Shown here: positions 1 through 5,871 of the stretch, one piece after another
Layout: each line of letters begins with the position of its first letter
Numbering within the stretch: the stretch's first letter is position 1
Assembly: GCA_029005335.1 (NCBI GenBank)
Contig: JAQXFT010000057.1
Coordinates: forward strand, 1-6,046
Length of the DNA: 6,046 bases
From: Oscillospiraceae bacterium
GTDB taxonomy: Bacteria > Bacillota > Clostridia > Oscillospirales > Ruminococcaceae
Direction: 5' to 3'
Notes under the pieces: model-generated
Seen by the model: the letters and a program-made list of their open reading frames with translations, nothing else
The model's database searches: none
Told to the model about the DNA's origin: nothing
Made by a program: the position numbers and the translations under genes

Positions 1-27
1 CTGAAGTGGCAGAAGACCGGTAAATAA
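1..27 (+). other. Possible 3' end of an upstream rightward gene
   Basis: Two of the three forward frames are open from the left edge and then stop. One reads LKWQKTGK and stops with TAA at 25-27. The other reads EVAEDR and stops with TAA at 21-23. Either could be the last codons of a gene lying outside the window, and the sequence does not decide between them. The following ~200 bases are very AT-rich and non-coding, which fits a gene end here. The product cannot be named. Confidence 0.3.
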
Positions 28-73
28 TTATTTTATTATAATAATTTTATAAAGTGGTTCATAGCTTTTTTTA

Positions 74-89
74 TTGTGAAATTGCACAA
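74..89. repeat. Inverted repeat TTGTG-N6-CACAA upstream of the promoter
   Basis: TTGTG at 74-78 is mirrored by CACAA at 85-89, a 16-bp imperfect palindrome about 60 bp upstream of the -35 box. The half TTGCACAA (82-89) recurs as a direct repeat at 114-121, exactly 32 bp further on. AATTGTG at 160-166, inside the promoter spacer, is the reverse complement of CACAATT at 117-123. The spacing fits neither the CRP (TGTGA-N6-TCACA) nor the Rex (TTGTGAA-N4-TTCACAA) consensus. An operator role is inference; AT-rich chance repeats are the main alternative. Confidence 0.3.
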
Positions 90-147
90 ATACCATTATG
101 GAAAATTAATATCTTGCACAATTATTTTGTTTTTTCTGAAAAGTTCT

Positions 148-175
148 TTGACATTTCGGAATTGTGTGATATAAT
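148..175 (+). promoter_or_regulatory. Sigma-A-type promoter for the minD-like/mgsA operon
   Basis: TTGACA at 148-153 matches the -35 consensus exactly. TATAAT at 170-175 matches the -10 consensus exactly. The spacer is 16 bp, and a TG at 167-168 gives an extended -10 (TGATATAAT). Transcription should start near 182, leaving a 5' leader of roughly 55 nt before the ATG at 236. It is the only convincing promoter I see ahead of the minD-like and mgsA-like genes, so it probably serves both. Confidence 0.85.
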
Positions 176-219
176 AATAAGTAAGCTTGTATTTATACAT
201 AGTGTATTTTAAGTTTTGT

Positions 220-225
220 AAAGGA
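220..225 (+). promoter_or_regulatory. Ribosome binding site deciding the minD-like start
   Basis: AAAGGA lies 10 nt before the ATG at 236 but only 1 nt before the in-frame TTG at 227. The spacing makes ATG 236 the better start, so the protein begins MPKII rather than MIFMPKII. Confidence 0.8.
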
Positions 226-235
226 TTTGATTTTT

Positions 236-976
236 ATGCCGAAAATTATTGCTGTTACATCAGGAAAGGGAGGTACAGGTAAATCCACAATCTGTGCCGG
301 ACTTGGATATACACTCGCAAAACAAGGTCACCGTACCCTTATAATCGAGCTCGATTTCGGTCTGAGATGCCTCGATATCATGCTCGGAATGGGAAATGAA
401 GTCCCGTTTGATTTGAGCGATGTCGTAAGCGGTAAAAAAGCTCCGCTTGATGCTATAGCACAGGTTAAAATGGCAAGTAACCTGAGTATACTTTGTGCGC
501 CACGTAACCCTTTTTCAACAGTTACGCTTGAACAGATTACGGATATATGCAATTCCGTAAAAAAATATTTTGAGTTTATAATAATAGATACCGGTGCAGG
601 CATAAATTCCCATGTGTTCGATATAGTAGCACAATCAAATCTGATACTTATTGTAACAACTCCTGACCCCGTATGCGTCCGTGATGCAAATATGATGTCC
701 GATGAATTCTATAACAGAGGCAATAAAAGCCAGAGACTTATTATAAATAAGGTTAATCAGAAAGTAATCGGAAGCTCTCTTGTTGCAAATCTTGATGAGA
801 TAATTGACACTATCGGAGTACAGCTTATAGGAGTAATACCAGAGGATTTTCATCTTACTCTGGCTACCGGAAAGGGAGAGCCTATTCCTACAAACTGCGA
901 AAGCCTCAAAGCTTTTGATGCAATATCAAAAAGGCTTCAGGGAGACTATATCCCCCTGACAATAAAAAACGCCTGA
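236..976 (+). CDS. minD: MinD-type P-loop ATPase, short form
   Basis: This is a 246-residue ATPase of the MinD/ParA (deviant Walker A) family. In canonical Min systems MinD dimerises with ATP on the membrane and recruits MinC to block off-centre FtsZ rings. The deviant Walker A motif SGKGGTGKST is at residues 9-18, with signature Lys11 and Lys16. The switch segment LDFGLRCLD (39-47) keeps Asp40. Walker B FIIID is at 114-118. VRDA (148-151), NKV (171-173) and LIGVIPED (197-204) match MinD in order and position. E. coli Asp38 is Glu38 here. The chain ends at YIPLTIKNA, about 24 residues short of E. coli MinD (270), and shows no basic amphipathic membrane-targeting helix. No minC or minE is in the window. 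It is followed after 41 bp by the mgsA-like gene, probably in one operon. MinD family membership is secure; a classical division-site role is inferred, and an orphan MinD/ParA paralogue is the alternative. Confidence 0.85.
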   Translation: MPKIIAVTSGKGGTGKSTICAGLGYTLAKQGHRTLIIELDFGLRCLDIMLGMGNEVPFDLSDVVSGKKAPLDAIAQVKMASNLSILCAPRNPFSTVTLEQITDICNSVKKYFEFIIIDTGAGINSHVFDIVAQSNLILIVTTPDPVCVRDANMMSDEFYNRGNKSQRLIINKVNQKVIGSSLVANLDEIIDTIGVQLIGVIPEDFHLTLATGKGEPIPTNCESLKAFDAISKRLQGDYIPLTIKNA

Positions 977-1002
977 TATAATTTATAATACAATACATCT
1001 GG

Positions 1003-1008
1003 AAAGGA
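1003..1008 (+). promoter_or_regulatory. Ribosome binding site deciding the mgsA-like start
   Basis: AAAGGA abuts the ATG at 1009 directly, which leaves no spacer. It lies 9 nt before the in-frame ATG at 1018, the normal distance. Translation therefore most likely begins at 1018 (MQIAIIAHD), which also matches the N-terminus of Bacillus-type MgsA proteins. Confidence 0.8.
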
Positions 1009-1017
1009 ATGAGAAAA

Positions 1018-1422
1018 ATGCAAATAGCAATCATTGCACATGATGCAAAAAAAGAACTTATGGTACAGTTCTGCAGTGCCTATTGCGGAATTCTTTCAAA
1101 GCATAATCTTTGTGCAACAAATACAACAGGCAAGCTTGTAAGCGAAGCAACAGGTCTTAGCATAAGGAGATACCTCAGCGGACGTGGAGGAGTTGAACAG
1201 ATTATAGCTCTTTTGTCATGCAATGAAGTTGATGTACTGTTGTTTTTCAGAGACCCGATAAATCCTCATGCAAGCAATTCGGCTAATGATATGAATCTCC
1301 TGAGACTGTGCGATGTGCATAATGTTCCCGTGGCGACAAATATTGCAACGGCAGAGGCTCTGATTTTTGCACTTGAACGGGGCGACCTCGACTGGCGTGA
1401 GCTTGGAAAGCCTGTTATATAA
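1018..1422 (+). CDS. mgsA: Methylglyoxal synthase family protein with altered active site
   Basis: This 134-residue protein has the MGS-like fold; Bacillus-type MgsA is about the same length. MgsA converts dihydroxyacetone phosphate to methylglyoxal and phosphate, a glycolytic bypass. Family marks present are AHD (7-9), the phosphate loop TNTTG (34-38, keeping three Thr; usual form TGTTG), SG (54-55), FFRDP (76-80) and the C-terminal RLCDV/PVATN segment (96-108). Two expected sites look wrong. The usual SGPxGGDQQ loop carrying the catalytic Asp (E. coli Asp71) reads SGRGGVEQI, one residue shorter, with Val or Glu at that place. The usual PHxPD segment (His98 and Asp101 in E. coli) reads as SNSAND. 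The alignment is by eye. The gene follows the minD-like gene by 41 bp and precedes a terminator-like hairpin. Either activity is reduced or lost, or the protein is a binding or regulatory relative. Family assignment is firm; catalysis is doubtful. Confidence 0.82.
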   Translation: MQIAIIAHDAKKELMVQFCSAYCGILSKHNLCATNTTGKLVSEATGLSIRRYLSGRGGVEQIIALLSCNEVDVLLFFRDPINPHASNSANDMNLLRLCDVHNVPVATNIATAEALIFALERGDLDWRELGKPVI

Positions 1423-1453
1423 AGGCACAGAATCCGGAAATCCAGCAGTTATC

Positions 1454-1482
1454 ATTGTCCCTGAATCATTGGGGACAATTTT
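1454..1482 (+). terminator. Intrinsic terminator-like hairpin after mgsA
   Basis: ATTGTCCC (1454-1461) pairs perfectly with GGGACAAT (1472-1479), an 8-bp stem with a 10-nt loop. A T-rich but interrupted tract, TTTTGATTTTAT, begins at 1479 where the stem ends. It would end the minD-like/mgsA transcript. Because it lies only 45 nt before hisS and no strong promoter is visible between, partial read-through or attenuation into hisS is possible. No T-box antiterminator sequence is seen. Confidence 0.65.
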
Positions 1483-1524
1483 GATTTTATATAAAAATTT
1501 TTTTGAAAGGAATGTTTTTCAGAT

Positions 1525-2838
1525 ATGGCACTTAATATAAAGCGTCCGAATGGTACAGAGGACGCAATACCTAAAAATATACACAAGTGGCACACTGTAG
1601 AAAAAATTGCAAGAGACAATGCAGAAAGCTTCGGGTTCAGGGAAATAAGAATCCCTACCTTTGAAAATACAAATCTTTTTATGCGTTCAGTCGGAGAAAC
1701 TACCGATGTTGTACAAAAGGAAATGTATACAGTAATTGCAAAGGAAACCAAATATACGCTTCGTCCTGAGGGTACTGCGGGAACAATCCGTGCAATGCTG
1801 GAGAATGGTCTTATGAATGATGCTATGCCCCAGAAGGTATTCTATATACTTTCCTGTTTCCGCCATGAAAGAACCCAGCAGGGAAGACTTCGTGAATTTC
1901 ACCAGTTCGGAGTTGAAATGGCAGGAAGCCCTCTCCCTTCAGCCGATGCGGAAATTATTTCCCTTGCATACAGTATTCTCAATCATCTGGGACTTAAAAA
2001 TATTGAGCTTTATATAAATTCCATAGGCTGTCCGGAATGTCGTGCAGAATATCACAAGGCTCTTAAAGCATTTTTTGAGACAAAAAAGGAAAATCTCTGC
2101 GGAACATGCCTTTCAAGACTTGAGAAAAATCCTATGAGAATCCTTGACTGCAAGAGCGAAATATGTTCTGATATAGCTAAAGATGCTCCGATAATACTTG
2201 ATTACCTCTGTGATGAATGTCGTGAGCATTTTGAAAAGCTTCAGAAATATCTGAAAAATCTTAATATAGATTTCAAGGTAAATCCTAAGATAGTAAGAGG
2301 TCTTGATTATTATACAAAAACCGTATTTGAATTTGTCTCCTCTGATATAGGCGCTCAGAGTACTGTATGCGGTGGCGGAAGATATGACGGACTTATTGAA
2401 CAGCTCGGAGGCAAGCCTACTCCCGCCCTTGGCTTTGCAATGGGTCTTGAAAGAATTATAATGGTCATGGAAAAGCAGGGCTGTGATTTTCTCCAGCCGA
2501 GAAACTGTGATTTATATATAGCTCCCATGGGCGAAAACGCAGTTGAAAAAGCTATGTCAATAGCCAAATCCCTGAGAGAATACGGCTACTGGGTTGAATA
2601 TGATGTTGTAGGAAGAACCCTGAAGGCACAGATGAAATATGCTGATAAGATAAATGCTTCATTTACAATTGTACTCGGAGATGATGAACTTTCATCAAAT
2701 AAGGTTAAGGTCAGAAACATGAAGACAGGTGAACAGCTTGAGCTTGAGCTTGATGAAAAATTTTCCGACAGATTCGATGCGATATGCGTTGATAATATGC
2801 TCGGAAATCTTGACCAGCTTATAGCTAAGGACGAGTAA
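1525..2838 (+). CDS. hisS: Histidyl-tRNA synthetase
   Basis: This class II synthetase attaches histidine to tRNA-His in the cytoplasm. The 437 residues slightly exceed the common 420-430. Motif 1 lies around 37-66 (FGFREIRIPTFE onward). The motif 2 loop FRHERTQQGRLREFHQ is at 112-127, after TLRPEGTAG (78-86). The histidine-specific motifs are RGLDYYTKTVFEF (258-270, with the catalytic Arg258) and CGGGRYDGL (282-290). Motif 3, ALGFAMGLERI, is at 301-311. The anticodon-binding domain starts near 327 (NCDLYIAPMGE). The insertion domain has four cysteine pairs (C169/C172, C192/C195, C209/C214, C229/C232), in a pattern I associate with clostridial HisRS; metal binding is possible but unproven. The start ATG has GAAAGGA about 13 nt upstream, a slightly long spacing. 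The gene stands alone here: aspS, its frequent Firmicutes partner, is absent. A bidirectional terminator follows. Confidence 0.97.
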   Translation: MALNIKRPNGTEDAIPKNIHKWHTVEKIARDNAESFGFREIRIPTFENTNLFMRSVGETTDVVQKEMYTVIAKETKYTLRPEGTAGTIRAMLENGLMNDAMPQKVFYILSCFRHERTQQGRLREFHQFGVEMAGSPLPSADAEIISLAYSILNHLGLKNIELYINSIGCPECRAEYHKALKAFFETKKENLCGTCLSRLEKNPMRILDCKSEICSDIAKDAPIILDYLCDECREHFEKLQKYLKNLNIDFKVNPKIVRGLDYYTKTVFEFVSSDIGAQSTVCGGGRYDGLIEQLGGKPTPALGFAMGLERIIMVMEKQGCDFLQPRNCDLYIAPMGENAVEKAMSIAKSLREYGYWVEYDVVGRTLKAQMKYADKINASFTIVLGDDELSSNKVKVRNMKTGEQLELELDEKFSDRFDAICVDNMLGNLDQLIAKDE

Positions 2839-2846
2839 AAAAATAT

Positions 2847-2880
2847 GCGGCCGGATTTTTAATAAATCCGACCGCTTTTT
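2847..2880. terminator. Bidirectional intrinsic terminator between hisS and the thioesterase gene
   Basis: The arms are 2847-2858 (GCGGCCGGATTT) and 2864-2875 (AAATCCGACCGC). They pair over 12 positions with one C/A mismatch at 2851/2871 and a 5-nt loop. Rightward transcripts get five T at 2876-2880. Leftward transcripts get a U-run from the A-rich bases 2837-2846. It lies 8 nt after the hisS stop and 7 nt from the stop of the leftward thioesterase gene, so one hairpin can serve both convergent genes. Confidence 0.92.
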
Positions 2881-2882
2881 GA

Positions 2883-3275
2883 TTATATCAGTTTTGATTC
2901 AGCCTTTTTTGTGAATTTTTCTCCGTATACAAGAAATCTCTTGTGAATACATTCGCCGATTTTTCCGGCTTCGTCGAAGGCTTCGCACCTGAAAGTAAAT
3001 TCTCTGCCGTTTATCTGAATCAGTTCTGATTTTACCCTGACAGTCATATTTTGGGGAGTAGCTGATATATGCTTTATGTTGATTTCAGTACCGACAGTAG
3101 TCTCATCATTTTCAAGATAATCTGAAATGCAGATACATGAGGCTTTTTCCATAAGCATAGCCATAACCGGAGTAGCAAGAACCTCAAGGCTTCCGCTTCC
3201 GACGTTTACGGCAAGCATTGATTTATCTGTTTTTTGTAAAATTTCGGCATATATACCGGTTTTTAATTCTTTCAA
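2883..3275 (-). CDS. FlK-like hotdog-fold thioesterase
   Basis: This 130-residue single-domain protein resembles fluoroacetyl-CoA thioesterase FlK and related acyl-CoA thioesterases of the hotdog superfamily. The FlK triad Thr42/Glu50/His76 corresponds to Thr35, Glu43 and His69 here with identical spacing (8 and 26 residues), in ATPVMAMLMEKAS (34-46) and GTEINIKHISATP (62-74). The C-terminal strand KIGECIHKRFLVYGEKF (105-121) also resembles FlK. There is no signal peptide or membrane segment, so it should be cytosolic and hydrolyse a thioester. The substrate cannot be read from sequence, and fluoroacetyl-CoA is unlikely outside fluoroacetate producers. The start is TTG at 3275-3273, preceded by GAGGAG with 8 nt spacing; no in-frame ATG fits better. 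The TTG overlaps the stop of the LtaS-like gene by 4 nt, so the two are co-transcribed and probably translationally coupled. Confidence 0.85.
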   Translation of the reverse strand: MKELKTGIYAEILQKTDKSMLAVNVGSGSLEVLATPVMAMLMEKASCICISDYLENDETTVGTEINIKHISATPQNMTVRVKSELIQINGREFTFRCEAFDEAGKIGECIHKRFLVYGEKFTKKAESKLI

Positions 3276-5116
3276 TTTTCATTCTCCTCAGAAACAAATT
3301 TTTCTTCCGGAATAGGATTTGATGATATCAAATCACCTATAACACGGTCATATGTAAGCATATCAAGTTCCTCATTATGTTCAGCGGAATCGTTGTAATT
3401 TGTTGAATATACCGGAATCTCCTCAAGATATTCATTCATTTTCTGAATAAATTCATCTCTGGGAGCATCAATTATATTCATCAGCATATACGGAACATAG
3501 AAAAATGAGAATTTTTCATCGGGTACTGTTGAGAAATCAGCATCATAATTGCTCCAGAGGAGGTATTTCTGCTCATAGATAACACTGCAGTTCTGACCAT
3601 TTATGCCGAGCTTTTCGTATACTCCCGAACCGCCTTTCAGTGACGGGAAGTGGTCGCCTACCATGAATACAAGAGTAGGCTCTTCGAGCTGTTCCAGCTT
3701 GCCGAGAAAATCTGAAAGCCCCTCATTTGTATGCTGAACCCACTGGAGATAGTTTTCAAATTCAGCATCAGGATTTTCGCCCTGGTCATATGGCTGATGA
3801 TTCTGCATAGTAGTGGTGTGGATATACATAGGAGCATTGCTTTCACTAAGAAGACTTTCAATCTGATTGAATACGGTTGAATCGTCGATATATGTTCCAT
3901 AGCGTTCAACAGGTACGGTGAAATCTTCATCAAAAATCATCTGGTCGAATCCGAACTGTGAATATACTCTCTGACGGCTGTAGAATGAACCTGTAAACGG
4001 GTGAATATATGCTGTATTATATCCCCAGTCCTTGTAATACTGCGCCATAGAAGGCTGTTCTCTTTCGGCGAGAAGTCTCTGAGGCATATTCGGGTCGTTG
4101 AGAGAGCGTACAGGAAGTCCGAAGAGCAGTTCAAATTCTGAACGTACTGTGAAGCTTGCATACGTAGGAGCGATAAGCGTACCGGAATGGCCTTCACTGC
4201 ATGCCTCATCAAATTTTTCGTAGTATTTGTCATTGACATTCAGTTCGTCAAATGCACGGAAATCGGCATAGGATTCACTCATAATTACAATTACATTGGG
4301 TTTTTTACCGCCGTTGAAATCTCCGGACTGAACCTTTTCTGATTCCAGAATATCATCAATGGATTCTTCTGAATATGAATCAGGCTCAACAAGTCTGTTT
4401 TCAAAGCTTTCAGAGGCAGTTTCAACCAGAAATGCAAGCAGGCTGTTGCTTTCAAATTTTTCATTCAGCAGGAATGTATTGCTTGCGGAGGTTGTATCGA
4501 CATCAAATATCGAGTATACGGACGTTGAAAAGGACGGTATCACTATAAGCGAAACACATGGCAATGCACAGAATCCGGCAGTGATACAGCGTTTAATCGG
4601 TTTCATTTTCATTTTGGGATTCAGATAGAATGCAAGGGCTATAAATGAAATTGCAATCAGGTAGTATATTATAAGTCTGGGAGTAATTTTGATATATGCA
4701 AAAGATGTAAGGCTTTTAACGCTTTTGAAGAGCTTCATATCCGAAAGAATCAGATGATTTCCGTTAGTGCCGTATTTAAAAAGCTCAACGGTACTCAGAA
4801 GCATATATATTGTACCATGAACAAGCATAGCAAGCCAGCCTTTTTTTACAATAGCCAGAAGCATATAGAATATAAGTGAGGCGACTATAAAATTAAAAAG
4901 CATAACGCTGGGGCGTTCCGACAGGAACTTTATGAAGCTTGAAACATATTTAGCCTGATTGATTTCCGCCATACATGATATAAATATCGGGAAAATCAGC
5001 ATTATAAGCATATTGAGGTGCTTATATTTTTCCGTATTCCGGTCACGGACGAGATTAAGCCTATGAATTTTAGTTTTCATAGTGGTTTTGAAATCAATAA
5101 ATTTCTGTTTCATCAT
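3272..5116 (-). CDS. LtaS-like membrane phosphoglycerol transferase (LTA synthase family, sulfatase fold)
   Basis: This 614-residue protein has the LtaS plan: a basic cytoplasmic N-terminus (1-33), about five membrane helices (near 34-52, 69-91, 94-112, 146-165, 174-195), a linker, and an extracellular sulfatase-type domain (about 272-570) ending in an acidic tail. LtaS enzymes polymerise glycerol phosphate from phosphatidylglycerol into lipoteichoic acid outside the membrane. The catalytic set aligns by motif and spacing with S. aureus LtaS: metal ligand Glu281 in IMSESY, nucleophile Thr323 in SFTVRSEFE, His372, Arg381 in SFYSRQRVY, His440 in TMQNHQPY, and Asp488/His489 in VGDHFP. LtaS Trp354, a glycerophosphate contact, is Tyr379 here. 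Two ATG codons in tandem start the gene after AAGGAAGGA; the first is chosen, the second (5113) is equally possible. Its own promoter lies at 5162-5190, and it overlaps the thioesterase gene by 4 nt. A related phosphoglycerol or phosphoethanolamine transferase role cannot be excluded. Confidence 0.9.
   Translation of the reverse strand: MMKQKFIDFKTTMKTKIHRLNLVRDRNTEKYKHLNMLIMLIFPIFISCMAEINQAKYVSSFIKFLSERPSVMLFNFIVASLIFYMLLAIVKKGWLAMLVHGTIYMLLSTVELFKYGTNGNHLILSDMKLFKSVKSLTSFAYIKITPRLIIYYLIAISFIALAFYLNPKMKMKPIKRCITAGFCALPCVSLIVIPSFSTSVYSIFDVDTTSASNTFLLNEKFESNSLLAFLVETASESFENRLVEPDSYSEESIDDILESEKVQSGDFNGGKKPNVIVIMSESYADFRAFDELNVNDKYYEKFDEACSEGHSGTLIAPTYASFTVRSEFELLFGLPVRSLNDPNMPQRLLAEREQPSMAQYYKDWGYNTAYIHPFTGSFYSRQRVYSQFGFDQMIFDEDFTVPVERYGTYIDDSTVFNQIESLLSESNAPMYIHTTTMQNHQPYDQGENPDAEFENYLQWVQHTNEGLSDFLGKLEQLEEPTLVFMVGDHFPSLKGGSGVYEKLGINGQNCSVIYEQKYLLWSNYDADFSTVPDEKFSFFYVPYMLMNIIDAPRDEFIQKMNEYLEEIPVYSTNYNDSAEHNEELDMLTYDRVIGDLISSNPIPEEKFVSEENEN
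3284..3289 (-). promoter_or_regulatory. Ribosome binding site supporting a TTG start
   Basis: GAGGAG on the minus strand lies inside the last codons of the LtaS-like gene, 8 nt before the TTG at 3275. An ATG at 3282-3280 is in the LtaS-like gene's reading frame and would be too close to this site. The site therefore fixes TTG as the start of the thioesterase. Confidence 0.8.
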
Positions 5117-5286
5117 ATTCCTTCCTTCACATTTAAAAAGAGAGTTTTTCGTATAATATTAAATATATCATAAAAAAAACGAAAATTCAAGTGAAGGAAA
5201 AAAATATCACCGATTTGTCATAATTCTTGTATTTCTTGTAAAAATCAGACATTATCAACAGTTAATTTAGTGCATATTTTACAGAA
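5117..5286. other. Intergenic gap between the HD gene and the LtaS-like gene
   Basis: These 170 AT-rich bases contain the LtaS-like promoter and the AAGGAAGGA ribosome binding site (5127-5119). TTCTTGTA occurs twice, 9 bp apart (5224-5231 and 5233-5240). I find no open frame with a ribosome binding site, no convincing hairpin terminator for the HD gene and no known riboswitch pattern. Confidence 0.5.
5162..5190 (-). promoter_or_regulatory. Sigma-A-type promoter for the LtaS-like/thioesterase operon
   Basis: On the minus strand TTGAAT (5190-5185) and TATATT (5167-5162) are separated by exactly 17 bp; each box is close to consensus. The T-run in the spacer is a common feature of AT-rich promoters. 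Transcription would start near 5155, giving a leader of about 40 nt before the ATG at 5116. Confidence 0.7.
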
Positions 5287-5871
5287 TCATTTAAGCCAAC
5301 CCTTTTCATGAGCATCATTAACTATTTCGTTTACGTAATTCCAGAGGGTCTGAGAGCCGTCCTGCATATATGAATTTCTTTCGAGAACCTGATTTTTCTG
5401 TATGCCATGCTCCTTCCAGGCGATACCCTCTTTCCTGTAGTTGAGAGTGAGGGGCTGAACGTGGTCGAGAACGTTTGCAAATTTTGATTCCGGAGTCTTA
5501 CGCTCTTCAAATTCATTCCAGAGCGAAAGCATTTCATCACGCTGGTCATCTGGGAGAAGTCCGAAAATGCGTTCAGAAGCTTTTTTTTCACGTCCGGCTT
5601 TTGTCTTGTATCCCTCAGAATCGTAGTAATAAGTATCTCCGGCATCTATTTCGACTATATCATGTATAAGGAGCATTTTTATAGTTTTCAGAACATCAAC
5701 GGGTTCATCGGAATATTCTGCAAGAATAAAAGCAAGTATTGCGATATGCCAGCTGTGTTCGGAATCGTTTTCCTTTCTGTCCTCATTGATGACATAGGTC
5801 TGACGGTAAATATTTTTAAGCTTATCGATTTCAGTAATAAAATCGATTTGCTTTTTAAGGCGTTCATTCAT
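5287..5871 (-). CDS. HD-domain phosphohydrolase (YfbR/HDDC2-like)
   Basis: This 194-residue cytosolic protein has the H...HD...D metal site of the HD superfamily: His39 in SEHSWH (37-42), His70-Asp71 in LLIHDIVEIDAGDT (67-80) and Asp136 in NVLDHVQPL (133-141). The HDxVExxAGDT arrangement is typical of the HD_3 group that includes E. coli YfbR (199 residues), a 5'-deoxynucleotidase acting on deoxynucleoside monophosphates, and eukaryotic HDDC2. Substrate preference here is inferred, not shown. The ATG at 5871 is chosen because AGGAGG (5886-5881) lies 9 nt upstream; an in-frame extension to 5919 would read through the rsmI end without its own site. The start overlaps the stop of the upstream rsmI frame by 8 nt (ATGAATGA), which implies an operon and translational coupling. 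No clear terminator follows before the LtaS-like promoter. Confidence 0.88.
   Translation of the reverse strand: MNERLKKQIDFITEIDKLKNIYRQTYVINEDRKENDSEHSWHIAILAFILAEYSDEPVDVLKTIKMLLIHDIVEIDAGDTYYYDSEGYKTKAGREKKASERIFGLLPDDQRDEMLSLWNEFEERKTPESKFANVLDHVQPLTLNYRKEGIAWKEHGIQKNQVLERNSYMQDGSQTLWNYVNEIVNDAHEKGWLK

Noticed and set aside
24..48. A 7-bp hairpin AATTATT/AATAATT (26-32 with 40-46) as a terminator of the upstream gene
   Set aside because: The stem is A/T only with a 7-nt loop and a very short T-run; too weak to call.
227..235. TTG at 227 as the start of the minD-like gene
   Set aside because: Only 1 nt separates it from the AAAGGA site, and MinD proteins begin right at the beta strand encoded from ATG 236.
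1009..1017. ATG at 1009 as the start of the mgsA-like gene
   Set aside because: It abuts the ribosome binding site; ATG 1018 has a normal 9-nt spacer and matches the family N-terminus.
1423..1524. T-box riboswitch ahead of hisS
   Set aside because: The leader is too short and lacks the conserved T-box antiterminator sequence.
2735..2752. Three tandem copies of AGCTTG in hisS
   Set aside because: They encode an ordinary alternating Leu/Glu strand of the C-terminal domain; the tract is short and in frame.
3658..4239. Two open frames on the minus strand inside the LtaS-like gene in another frame
   Set aside because: They lack ribosome binding sites and recognisable motifs and lie entirely within a well-supported gene.
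5252..5260. TTATCAACA resembling a DnaA box
   Set aside because: It has one mismatch to TTATCCACA, is single, and has no origin genes nearby.
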